Origin: Acanthosepion esculentum
Lineage: Eukaryota; Mollusca; Cephalopoda; Sepiida; Sepiidae
DNA length: 64,000 bases
Direction: 5' to 3'
Assembly: GCA_964036315.1 (NCBI GenBank)
Contig: OZ038487.1
Location: 49,640,659 to 49,704,658 of the forward strand
Shown piece by piece: positions 21,563-32,232 of this stretch (its first letter is position 1; each line of letters begins with the position of its first letter). The notes beneath the pieces are model-generated. The model saw only the letters and a program-made list of their open reading frames with translations. It ran no database searches and was not told where the DNA came from. Both the position numbers and the translations under genes were made by a program.

Positions 21563-22200
21563 TTATATATCTATATATATATATCTATATCTATATATAT
21601 ATATCTTTATATATCTATATATATATATATATCTATATCTTTATATATCTATATATATATATATATATATATCTATATCTTTATATATCTATATATATAT
21701 ATATATATCTTTATATCTATATCTTTATATATATATCTATATCTATATATATATCTATATATATCTATATATATATATATCTATATATATCTATATATAT
21801 ATATATCTATATATATATCTATATATATCTATATCTATATATATATCTATATATATCTATATCTATATACATCTATATCTATCTATATCTATATATATAT
21901 ATCTATATATATATATATCTCTATATATATATCTCTATATATATATATCTCTATATATATATATCTATATATATATATCTATATATATATATATCTATAT
22001 ATATATATATATATCTATATATATATATATATATATCTATATATATATATATATCTATATATATATATATCTATATATATATCTATATCTTTATATATAT
22101 CTATATCTTTATATATATCTATATCTTTATATATATCTATATCTTTATATATATCTATATCTTTATATATATCTATATATATCTCTATATATCTCTATAT

Positions 22201-22236
<36 letters not shown>
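21526..22236. repeat. 711-bp TA / TATC / TATCTTTA low-complexity array
   Basis: The array is uninterrupted, composed of TA runs punctuated by ATCT units. A higher-order 'atatctatatctttat' unit is repeated about five times at roughly 22080-22160. It can form extended hairpins and cruciforms. No coding content. Confidence 0.97.
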
Positions 22237-22239
<3 letters not shown>

Positions 22240-23789
22240 TGATTCCCAATACCTTGCAGTGAGACAGATGTATGTGTATGCATGTGCAGGTCCTCAGAAT
22301 AAGCACTTATGCATAAATCTCCTCATATCATATACACATGCTTACAGTTGAATATAAACATACACATTCATTTATGAATACATGTAACTGAATTTATTCA
22401 CAACTTTTGACATTCAGGACATGAAAACCAACCAACAAAAACAAAAAAGGGAAAAATAGTTGACCCCCCACCCTCCACTCCAAAAGAAAGAGGGGAAATA
22501 AATTACAAACCTGAATAAAATCATTAATGATTCCCCCCATGTTTAATATTTCAACTAACACCTAAAGCGTCACATCCATGGAAGCAGACCTCTTCATCAC
22601 TCCACTCGCCCATTTAAAGGTGTCCACATGCCTCCCACACACCTGCATTCTCAACATCATTGTCCTTACTCTGCCACGGTGACAACGATGAATGGAAATA
22701 AAATGTGAGATGGACAAATGATTATCTCAAAATCATATTGACCATACTAAATCCAGAAAAAGACCTTTTGCTCTCTGTTCTCACCAAATATATTCACTGT
22801 TTGACAACCCAACATATTTTAACTCAGGAAGCAGTCTTGATTCCATTTTCAAAGTTCTCTCTTCCTCTTCCTTAATCCAGAGATAAAAATATCAGGAAAA
22901 TGGACAGAAAGAGAAGAACAGAAAAAGTTTAAAAACAAAAAACAAAAATTCAGAATACATAAAATATAAATTGGGGGAAAAAATACTGTGAAATAAAAGC
23001 AATGGATAACAACAAAAGAATATATTTCGGATCCACGAGGGAACAAATTTATTCTTTCTTGCATGAAAATTATTGTTCGTTTTTTTTTCAACAATGAAAA
23101 TGAGATTGCAGTAACGACCATTTACACATTTTGAAGTTTTATATCTATAACTCCCCTGTAAAAATAAATAAATTGAAAAAAAAAATACTTTACCCACCAA
23201 AATGGCACTTTGCTTGATAAAAATGGAATGCAAACTAGTTTTGTGGCTTACTTTGATAAACATACTAAAAGAAACTATAAAGTTAGCAAATGTCGATAAA
23301 ATGCTGAGAGGATATTAATAGAGACAGAAATAATTTAAAACTAGCTGATCTACAGAAACCTTACTCAAATTTTTACATTTTCCTCTAGTGGGAGAACCTG
23401 CAGAAATTCTATAGAGAAACCCTTCAAGCTAAGAATTAGGCCTCAAATAAAGACAATTGATTTAATAATATAGAAAACGTATATTAATTTTTTTTTTTTT
23501 TTTTTTGATAGTGGTACATACTTATAAAAATGTTATTAGTAATAAAGAAGGAAAAAAAAAAGAAAAAACATGATTAGCTTTAGTTTTTGTGCCTGAAATG
23601 TCATTATCATTCTTGAAAAATAAAAAAAATTCATGCAAGAAAGAACTTGTTTTCTTTTGGATTCAACATGAATTCTTTTGTTGTTATCCTCTGCTTTTAT
23701 TTCAACAAATAAAAGAAAAGCTCAGCTAATATTACAAATGAAAAATATTCCTCCACATTTCTGCTGAGACTGACTTTATCACTTTAACT
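22237..23789. other. Unassigned sequence
   Basis: 22560-22720 has balanced composition without a recognisable protein. 22849-23263 holds Phe-rich minus-strand frames of no clear identity. A T run of about 18 bp lies at 23489-23506. No repeat partner was found. Confidence 0.4.
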
Positions 23790-23935
23790 AATCTACCCAT
23801 ATCTGCTTATATTTCTGAAGAAGGCCGAAGTATACAATGGTCGAAACATTGTGAATATGGCAACAAAGATAAGGACAACACTCTGAAGAATGTAAATAGT
23901 CTACACACGCTGTCAAAAATGATGATACATTCTAT
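23790..23935 (+). mobile_element. Penelope-like 3' segment with hammerhead-like motif
   Basis: 'ctgaagaaggccgaagtat' then 'ggtcgaaacattg' (23815-23850), 'atatggcaacaaagat' and 'atgtaaatagtctaca' match the copy at 40170-40265 in order. CTGAAGA, a GGCC/GGTC stem and GAAAC follow the layout of hammerhead cores found in Penelope-like long terminal repeats. The family call is inference. Confidence 0.55.
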
Positions 23936-24303
23936 TAAAATATTACCAGTAATTTTTTATATTGTGGTCTTTAACTATATTTCTCATTATTTCATATTTA
24001 GTAATTCTGGTAGGGGATCTATTTATTACATACCAACTTTATATCCAGTAGAATCTTATATTAAAACTAAAAAATGATGGCATATTATATTGTCCCACAT
24101 ATTATTGGATGCTTTTCACAAGTTGAGGTCTTCAAATACATTTTCTGTTTTAGTCAGTGCTTTCGCAGAGCTGGTTTTTTCATCTCAGCTTTTGAAACAT
24201 CTTGGAACATAGTAAAAAGACAGTACCACTTAGCACAAGGAAGGTAACTCTTGTACAATAAAAAGTTACAGACATGACAAACAAAAATATAACAATACAT
24301 TTT
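23936..24303. other. Unassigned sequence
   Basis: Nothing recognisable. Confidence 0.4.
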
Positions 24304-24314
24304 TTATATATATA

Positions 24315-24344
<30 letters not shown>
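24304..24344. repeat. (TA)n(TG)n(TATG)n microsatellite
   Basis: A compound run of TA, TG and ATGT units. Confidence 0.93.
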
Positions 24345-24345
<1 letters not shown>

Positions 24346-25196
24346 GGAACCTCATTAAAGAATTGTAGAAAAATCCAATGGATTTTAGTGATATTGCTAA
24401 AAATCACTGTTAACTCATTTTTGCACACAAAGTAGGCTCCAATTTGAATTTCTACATTCACATATATTAACCAATCAATGATGCCATATGAAATGTGCTG
24501 GAGGCTTTGAATTTTCAGACAACAATGTTTAACATCTGCTATGAAATTTGAAAATTCACTCCATAAAATGATCAACAATATTTTCCCTCCTAAAATTAGA
24601 TATTTTAAAATTAAAAACATATTCATTGACCAATAAACACCAAAGTTTAGAAAATTTAACTTTTAGCTTCTTCTGCAGCCTTATTTTTTCTGTATAAATA
24701 CGATCATGTAAATTAACAAATATAGTTTTCAGTTTTTTGACTAGGGTCATTTGTTCATTGTTGTGGACAAGCTATAATTTATTACATAACCTTTTGTATA
24801 TTTATTCAAGTAAACTATATTACAAAATAAGGCTTAGTGATGTTGAGTTAAGAAACATACAAACCTATTTCTTGTCAACAACAGTAATATTAGTGGTAGT
24901 ATAATGAAGCTACCAGCTGCTAATTGCTAGAAAATTACACACATACATAAAACTATGTCAGTATGTGACACACTCATTCTCATATGGAGACACATTCTAT
25001 TTTCTATCATCCTAATGCAAACATTCTGGGGTGTGGTAAAATAAAGAAAACATATTTTTGTGTGAGCATTTCGCAAGGATTTTTGTAATCAGTTTCTCTC
25101 AACTTGAAAGAAAAGTAATACTCAATAATAAAATTTATTTAAATTTATAAAGTCATATTTGAAGATTATTTTCTTTATTTCACATGCTTAAACCAT
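24345..25196. other. Unassigned AT-rich sequence
   Basis: The 148-codon minus frame at 24180-24626 spans the microsatellite and has no recognisable domain. Confidence 0.4.
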
Positions 25197-25219
25197 TATA
25201 TATATATATAAGTGTGGAT

Positions 25220-25250
<31 letters not shown>

Positions 25251-25475
25251 ACTTTAAGTGTTATATTTTAGTGGATACATGTGTTTGAGTAGATGTCCTG
25301 TTTTTTTAGGTTTTTTTAAGCAGTCTGAATTACATCTACCACCCAGTGTGTTCAATAATCTTTGAGAAATTGAGACCTCTGTCAATGTTTGAACCTGTAT
25401 TTTCCTTTGTAGTAGAAAAAAACTATCACTTGGCTACAGAGAACAGCATATCCAGACAAGGTTCAATTATTATTT
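25197..25475 (-). repeat. SINE-B copy with TA tail (25197-25250)
   Basis: TA tract, then 'aactttaagtgttat', 'tagtggatacatgtgtttga', 'aagcagtctgaatt', 'gtttgaacctgtattttcc' (B-box region) and 'agacaaggttcaatt' at the head side. Same order as the 18.6-kb copy. Confidence 0.75.
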
Positions 25476-25574
25476 TTTTAGGAATTCACAGATCATTCTT
25501 AAAAGGAATCAACCATAGTCAGGATAATTGAGTCAATGTGAATGATCCTTCCTTAGCTGCATAGTGTGTGCTTC

Positions 25575-25800
25575 ACCAGGGTTACATACAGTTTTGAATT
25601 CAGAATTTGCTTTCTAGACTCAAGGCAATAAAAACCAGTCTGTCTTGCTATTTACCTATAGCTGTGAGGAGAAGAGATGGATTCATGCATTTCCCAAAAG
25701 GTATTAGCATGTAAGTGAATGTAATGAACTTGACTGGAATTCAAACTCAGTTCTCCAGTTCCTTAATCCAAGCCATAATCCATTAATCCACTAAAAATGT
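25575..25800 (-). repeat. SINE-A copy, minus orientation
   Basis: 'aattcagaatttgctttc', 'aaaaccagtctgtcttgc', 'ggattcatgcatttccc' and the head 'ggaattcaaactcagttc', which in minus orientation gives 'gagtttgaattcc', a B-box-like sequence. The A-box side is at about 25770-25800. Confidence 0.7.
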
Positions 25801-26267
25801 ATATGTGCTAACTTTATTGTCATATTTAAAACATAAACCAAGTAATTTCTAAATAATTAATAGATTTTATTTTTAATCTGACATTATTTCTTATTACTTT
25901 AAGCTTTACTAATATATGTTAGTATGATTAGTTGAAGATCAATTAAATTTCTTTGGTACATATTTTATTTATTTAATTATTCTTCCGTTTGGAACAATTT
26001 TCTGGTTTATGAGAATTTGAACAGAAACAATGCTTGAATAATTTACATTCAAATTCTACTTGGAAACCAAAAAAAAGCAAAAATGAAGCAAAAAAATTTA
26101 AATAAAAAAAATATTAAACAATATTTTTTCATTGATTTTCAACCATACATGCATAAATAAAACTTCTGTCCCAAATACACTATATATATGTTTACCCATG
26201 TTCTATCTGTAAATTATATATTTTTCTAAAGAAATAAAGAAATTTTTTAATTTGACATGTCTTTTTT
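25801..26267. other. Unassigned AT-rich sequence
   Basis: Nothing recognisable. Confidence 0.4.
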
Positions 26268-26404
26268 TAAAACTTTATTTTAAGTTGATACCCGTATTTG
26301 AGTAGGCACTCCATTTTATGTTAAACAATATTTATTTCCTCTACCAGTTTGTATACTTGAGAAAACTTATTACAGGCAATGTGTCCCTCATCAGGATTCA
26401 TACC
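26268..26404 (-). repeat. SINE-B tail-side fragment
   Basis: 'aagttgatacccgtatttga', 'ttaaacaatatttatt', 'taccagtttgtatacttgag' and 'ggattcatacctgca' correspond to SINE-B up to the B box. It is cut there by the RTE fragment. Confidence 0.65.
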
Positions 26405-26690
26405 TGCAAAATGGAAACAAAAAGGAAACATATTTAACATGAAAAGAGTTGAAATTTCTATGTCACATGATGAGGAAAGGGGGCTTAGAAAATCTGTTAC
26501 TCACAGGACATATTGAAGGCAAGAGAGGTAGAGGAAAAAGGATAACCTACCTAATAAGCTTGGGTAATGGATGGTAGAACAGGGTTTAAGAGAGATGACA
26601 AAAAGACAAGATTTATTAAAAGCTAAAAAAGGACAGGAAATTGTGGAGTGCCATGATCGTTAACAACATAAAAAGACATGACACATAGGA
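26405..26690 (+). mobile_element. RTE-type LINE, 3' fragment
   Basis: Translated blocks in mixed frames match the C-terminus of the RTE element: a KRK-to-N.KR start, ERGLRKS with the family position LENLTLTG, RQERQRKK-like 'ggcaagagaggtagaggaaa', WMVEQGLREM, and the last ELWRAM-type segment as 'gaaattgtggagtgccat'. It aligns with 16586-16900 and 57870-58200. Confidence 0.75.
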
Positions 26691-28149
26691 GAAGAGTCTA
26701 GCACTAAGCCAATAAATTTATGTTATATTGATCTTGCAAATAACAGCCAATTAAATACAAACATTTGTACAGAAAGGTAATTAAACCTTTGGCTTCAATT
26801 AAGATAGATTTATGGTAATAAGTCATTTTTAAAGCATAAACCTGTCAGTTATCTTCAGCTTCCAAAAAGAGATAATTATTTGCATCATAAAAGTAATATT
26901 TGAGGGGAAAAAATAGCAAAACAAGATAACCAACTATTCAGATGCTCAAATGTCTTTTTGGTATCTTTGCTATTGTTAAAATTATGTTTTGACTGATGCA
27001 TTCTTGAGGTCTCATCAAATATAATCTAGGAGAAAAAGGAAAATGCTTAACTTCAGAAAACAACATTCAAGAAAAATGTATCATTCAAATCGTTTTTGAC
27101 AACAGTAAATATACAAAGAAATTTGAGTGTCTGAATAATGTTGGATATATGAATGACCTTTCTCAAAGTTAGATAATATCTAAACAACACATTTTATCTA
27201 TCATATTTAGACTATCAGAAGCTATGCTATTAAACACTGCTCACTGAAAATATTTGAAACCATACAGTATTTAATCTCTTCCTCTCTCCCTAATACTTAT
27301 TTTGCACTCATTTTGTGATTGCAAGCATTTTCTTACTGAAACTGAATATTTTAAGTTGAAAATTAATATTTGAAAATCCAAATGTCAATATAAAATAGCT
27401 TGCAAAATAAGCATGCTTTATGCTGCCTTTACATGCAGGTGTTCAATCTTTCATTTGGTGGGTATATATATTTTTTAATTTATCATATTTTAAAACTGAA
27501 AATAAATCACTGGTGTTACAGTATCAGTGATAGATATCCACGTACAACTCAAGGTCACATGATGGGTCATCCAGATTACATCAGCCCCTCTTAATGCAAT
27601 GGAGAGGTGCTGCCTGAAGAATGAATCTCCAGGCTCAAAGTTATACTTTATTATTATTATTTGTGACTCTGAATAGCCAGAAGACAAACATGAAATCTTT
27701 ATTTAGTATTATCAGTGCTTTGCAAAACCAATATTGTTTGTATAAGAATACAGTAATATTACAATAAGCCTTTCATTTGAGTATTTTCATTTCTCCTGGA
27801 TTTTTTAACTTCTATAAGGCTCTGTGTATGGTATCTTTTGATCATCAAAGTTCTTGTGAAATTCTTTTCAATGTTAATAGTCAGGTTCTCTTCTGCTGCT
27901 TATAATCCATGTATGAGCTTTAAGTCACTGTCCTTAAAATGCTGACAAGAGTCTTGGGCAGTACAATCAGATTCATAAAACCAGCTATGGATAAATTAGT
28001 AAGATTTGTATCACCAAACCATTATTATTTTAAAAAATTCTTATAATCTAAAAATATTTTCTGGATTTAAATATCCTGCAAATGGTTGATAAACCATAGA
28101 AAATGAATCAACCAACTAACACTTTGGAGGAACGTTGAACATGATTGAC
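26691..28149. other. Unassigned AT-rich sequence
   Basis: No repeat partner or coding motif recognised. A short (ATT)n run lies at about 27646-27661. Confidence 0.4.
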
Positions 28150-28617
28150 ATCAGCAAAATTTGCTTCTTTTCTACCTACATTAATATACATTACAAACTA
28201 AACTAAGTACAACTGAAGGATGAAAAATGTTTGCTGATTGTGACATCATTCTGGTGTATTTTTTTTTCTTTGTCCAAATCCATGAATTTGTTTTGCTCAT
28301 GCTAAGTGTGGAAAAAGACACAATATAAAATTCACTATTTTTTATCCATAATGTTGAATTATATTCAACTTTTTAACATGAAAAATCTCCATGTGATGTT
28401 ACAAAACATTGTTGAATTATTTAAAGTGGAATGATTTATTATGACATGTCTCTAATTTGTATTTAGATACATTGTATTTATTTTCAATTTTCTAGTTTAA
28501 TTGCTCACCTATATTGCATATAATCCATTATTGTACATAATTAGGTTACCATAAAATTTGTATTTTATATGAATTTTACCTTATGAAAATTGAGATGTAA
28601 TAGAGTTGGAGGTGGGG
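28150..28617 (+). repeat. Spaced direct duplication, copy 1
   Basis: About 470 bp that recurs at 28890-29348 in the same orientation. Shared blocks include 'atgaatttgttttgctca', 'atccataatgttgaat', 'ctccatgtgatgttacaaaa', 'tatgacatgtctctaatt' and 'gatacattgtatttatttt'. No TIR or tail is seen. Confidence 0.85.
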
Positions 28618-28889
28618 ACTTATCAGTTTTGGCACTGGCACTAATTATTATTATTATTACCAAATTGGAAATCACTTTATTCTTCAACTAAGAATATTTT
28701 AAGAGTATTAGCCTAGTGGAAATCTTGCTAGAATGTGCTATTTTCTGTTAAAAACTTGCAAACAAACCTGGAGAAATCTGATCATTATTATATAGAAAAT
28801 TTGTAATAAAGTGTGGAAATGTTTATGATAGGAGAGAAAATAAGTTTAAAATATTTGTAGCCCCAGGCAGTGCTTTGTGACTCTTACTA
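28618..28889. other. Spacer between the duplicated copies
   Basis: Unrelated to the sequence flanking either copy; contains a short (ATT)n run. Confidence 0.5.
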
Positions 28890-29348
28890 TTTTATCAATA
28901 TTTGCTTTTTTTTACCTACATTTATATGTTATTAATTATACTAAGGAGAACTGACTACTAAAGAATGAAAATTTTTTGCAGATTTGGACATCATTCTGGG
29001 GTCTATTTTTTGTTTTGTCAAATCTATGAATTTGTTTTGCTCAAGTCTTGAAAAAACACGATATAAAATTCATTATTTTTTATCCATAATGTTGAATATG
29101 TTCAACTTCTTAACATGAAAAAATCTCCATGTGATGTTACAAAACAGTGTTGATTTATTTAAGATGGAATGATCTATTATGACATGTCTCTAATTTTTAT
29201 TTAGATACATTGTATTTATTTTCAATTTTTCTAGATGAATTGTTCATCTAGATTGCAGATGATCCATTATTATACATAATTAGGTTACAAATTTGTATTT
29301 TATATGAATATTAACTTATGAAAATTGAGATGAAGTAGAGTGGAGGAC
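28890..29348 (+). repeat. Spaced direct duplication, copy 2
   Basis: Offset from copy 1 by about 738-745 bp. By eye the two copies are roughly 85-90% identical with small indels. Confidence 0.85.
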
Positions 29349-29367
29349 ACCATATCATATGTGTTGA

Positions 29368-30012
29368 GAAAATTGTTCGAAAATAATTGTTCGAAGATTA
29401 TTTCAATAGTAAATTTTTGGAATGAAATTTCATCAAAAGTACAATTATACTAAATGATAATTATTCAAAATACCTATGTTTGAAATACGTATGTTCTCTT
29501 GCTTTGAGAGAGTCAATGCTGATTTACCTAAGCAAATTAATAACTCCCTTGAATAACTAAGAATTAATACTTCCCTCTCTATGGCATAGGGCTTTTTTTG
29601 CAGCAAGTCTCATCCCACAATATGGAAATTCTTAGATGCTCTTAAAAGAGAACAGGACTTGCAAGAAATTCATATTGTAAAATGTCAAAAGTGCCAACAA
29701 ACATCCCATCGTAAATCAAAAACTTAAAAAAAATTAGTGGCATCCTTTCACAGTAATTGACTATTTTTGCATGATGTATCAGATAACTTAAGGATATAAG
29801 GAAGTTTTCTTACTAAATTGTTTTATTAATGAAATTTATATTTCAAATAATTATCATTTGTGTATTTCGTTTTTAATTTTTACTGCAATAAAGAATTTTG
29901 CATTTTGAATAATTATCATCATTTAGTATAATTGTCTTTTTGATTAATTTTCATTCAAACAATCTATAATTCGAACAAATGTTTTTCAAATAATTGTTTT
30001 CAAACAATGTTC
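29368..30012. mobile_element. MULE-derived element with long terminal inverted repeats
   Basis: Arms 29368-29475 and about 29905-30012 are inverted repeats of roughly 105 bp, sharing 'acaattatactaaatgat', 'aattattcaaaat' and 'gaatgaaa'. The interior at 29608-29700 translates as SHPTIWKFLDALKREQDL, typical of the region after the catalytic core in Mutator-like transposases with FLYWCH-type relatives in animals. Only this remnant of the transposase remains, so it is non-autonomous. I could not see a clear 8-10 bp target duplication. Confidence 0.7.
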
Positions 30013-30448
30013 ACAATCATTCAGGGAATGGGGCCAACAAGACCATTGCACCGACCCTGGCTATAGTCCACTAATGCAGCATTTAAAAATTGGTTATGAA
30101 ACTGTAACTGTATTTTAACAATGCAGAAAAAAATAATGTTTTCAGGTTTAAAAAAATGTTCAGTCCATTAACAAGATGATAATCTTGATTAATACCACCA
30201 TCATCCTTTATTTTTCCAAGAAAATATTCATTAGAAAAAAAATGTAGTCTTTCAGTTTTTTCTTTAATCATTCCTTATTGTTTGACTTTAAAAGCAACAT
30301 GAAACTTTCGAAACCTTCCCAAAACAGAAATTATGATCTGGAATTGGAATTAAGGCAGTGATAACATGTACACTGAATCCATCATAAAAATTTAGGATGT
30401 GGAATTAGTAAATGCTAAACACTTCAAATAACTTGGCATTTTTTTTTA
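30013..30448. other. Unassigned AT-rich sequence
   Basis: Nothing recognisable. Confidence 0.4.
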
Positions 30449-30995
30449 ATTAATGCTGCTGCCATATCTGGTCTGATACTCCTGCCATTCATCTCTAGGT
30501 TCATGACCAAATCCAAAGAAGGATCTGTAATGTATTCGATCCTGACTTAGCATCTTGACTTCAGTCACTTTCTCACCAATGTGGTGTAGCTTCTCTTTAT
30601 CTTTTCTACAAATATTTTCATGGTAACTGCTTTTTTCCCTCCTGGTGCCCCAATTACATAAATTTAGGTGTGCTACTAGATTGGCATCTAGATCCCACCC
30701 ATCTACTGTTGAAATAGCTAAATGCAACCACTGCTTCTACTCCAATAGTTCCTTTTCTCACACTTCCCACCTGTGGACCTCTCTTCCATTTACTTGCTTC
30801 CCTGATAACTACAATCTTCAAAAATTTAAATGCAATGTCAGTTGCTATCTTCTTGAATCCCATTCATTTTTTCTTTTGACGGATTGTCTCAGATTAATCC
30901 TCCTGATACTCAGTCTTTTCTCCCACTTACACACCCTGTAACTCCCTATGTATTAGTGGCATTTCTACCTTGCTTGGGGTGAAATGATTGCAAAA
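30449..30995 (+). mobile_element. LINE-A 3' fragment
   Basis: Contains the CCHIWSG-equivalent 'gctgctgccatatctggtct', then 'tttgtcttttctacaaatatt'-like sequence, 'ctactagattggcatct', 'ccacctgtggacctctcttc' (LW.SLP position) and the 3' end 'ccttgcttggggtgaaatg' plus 10 A. Frame-broken. Confidence 0.8.
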
Positions 30996-31035
30996 AAAAA
31001 AGAATTCACCCCAAGCAAGCAATTGATAATGCTTC
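30996..31035 (-). mobile_element. LINE-A 3' stub, inverted
   Basis: 'aattcaccccaagcaagc' followed by 'gataatgcttctaag' is the complement of the LINE-A 3' end. It lies directly against the A run of the preceding plus-strand copy. Confidence 0.75.
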
Positions 31036-31397
31036 TAAGATGCAAGGACTACTCAGAGTTAAAGAAAGTCCAAATGAATTCCATCAGACAAACAGCCTAA
31101 TGAGCCATACAACAAAACATCTGATGAACAGAACATGCAGCAGAATCAGAGCAGAAAGAGCACAAGAACAGTGCGAGTTTGTTAAAGACACCGAAACAAG
31201 GAAAATGGTCTTTATGCTCAGAATAATATCAGAAAGAGCAATACAAAATGCAGAAGGCTGTGTACCTGTGTTTTATAGATTGTGCAAAAGCATTTGACAA
31301 AGTACATTACCAAGAACTGTTGGAACTGATAAGTAACCTTGACATATTTGGGAAGGATATCAAAATAATGCAAACCCTACATTGGCAGCAAACCACT

Positions 31398-31408
31398 TGC
31401 ATATGGAG
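31398..31408. repeat. Target-site duplication, left copy
   Basis: 'tgcatatggag', identical to 32222-32232, flanking the insertion in the RTE reverse transcriptase. Confidence 0.85.
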
Positions 31409-32221
31409 GTATTGTTTGGTTTGGTTTATTTTGTTTAATGGCATATCAACCTCAGTGGGTTATTTAATGCTGACAACATTTTTAGGATAGATTCATATGA
31501 ATAGAATATGTATTCTTTGGTTTAGATTGGTTTGGTTTATTTTGTTTAATGGCATATCAACCTCAATGGGTTATTTAATGCCGACAACATTTTTAGGATA
31601 GATTCATATGAATAGAATATGTATTCTTTGGTTTAGATTGGTTTATTTTGTTTTATGGCATATCAACCTCAATGGGTTATTTAATGCCGACAACATTTTT
31701 AGGATAGATTCATATGAATAGAATATGTATTCTTTGGTTTAGATTGGTTTGGTTTATTTTGTTTAATGGCATATCAACCTCAATGGGTTATTTAATGCTG
31801 ACAACATTTTTAGGATAGATTCATATGAATAGAATATGTATTCTTTGGTTTAGATTGGTTTGGTTTATTTTGTTTTATGGCATATCAACCTCAATGGGTT
31901 ATTTAATGCCGACAATTTTTTTTATTGCTGGTAATATTTTGTTTTGTCAAAAATCTGTTTCTGGTAATATATTTCCTTCAAAATTGTATTGCTGGGAATA
32001 ATTTTTTTTCAAAAAAGTATTGTTGGTAATAGTGTACTATTTTCCTATAGCTGGGACCCTAACAGGTGCTGCCACCCCACGTCAGGGTGGACCTGAGAAC
32101 ACCAGCAATTAAGAGGTGGTTCCACGTTCTTCAAAATCTCCTGATCAGAGGCCTTGCTGCTGGACATAGTTTAACATCTAGCCCAGGCCACGGATGTAGT
32201 TTAACATCTTACCCAGGACGA
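31409..32221. mobile_element. 813-bp insertion of unknown class carrying a 111-bp tandem array
   Basis: Bounded by a perfect 11-bp direct repeat, and its removal restores the RTE coding order (TCIWR to ENSV). It holds five copies of a 111-bp unit (31417-31914), about four copies of a ~33-bp 'attgctggtaata' unit (31925-32040), and a denser end with a hairpin 'ccaccccacgtcagggtgg' (32076-32094) and a repeated 'tagtttaacatct' (32168, 32198). No terminal inverted repeat, poly(A) or open frame is seen. Confidence 0.75.
31417..31914. repeat. 111-bp tandem repeat, about 4.5 copies
   Basis: The anchor 'ggcatatcaacctca' starts at 31440, 31551, 31657, 31768 and 31879: spacings of 111, 106, 111 and 111. 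The third unit lacks 5 bp. Units alternate in small variants (taatgg/tatggc, gctgac/gccgac). Confidence 0.95.
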
Positions 32222-32232
32222 TGCATATGGAG
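32222..32232. repeat. Target-site duplication, right copy
   Basis: Second 'tgcatatggag', after which RTE coding resumes. Confidence 0.85.

Noticed and set aside
22892..23263. 123-codon minus-strand frame
   Set aside because: Phe/Ile/Lys-rich composition expected from AT-rich DNA; no homology recognised.
24180..24626. 148-codon minus-strand frame
   Set aside because: It spans a TA/TG microsatellite (HTHTHTYIYK run) and has no recognisable motif or repeat partner.
31417..31914. CRISPR-like array
   Set aside because: The 111-bp units are contiguous, with no unique spacers, and the context is a eukaryotic LINE; it is a tandem repeat.
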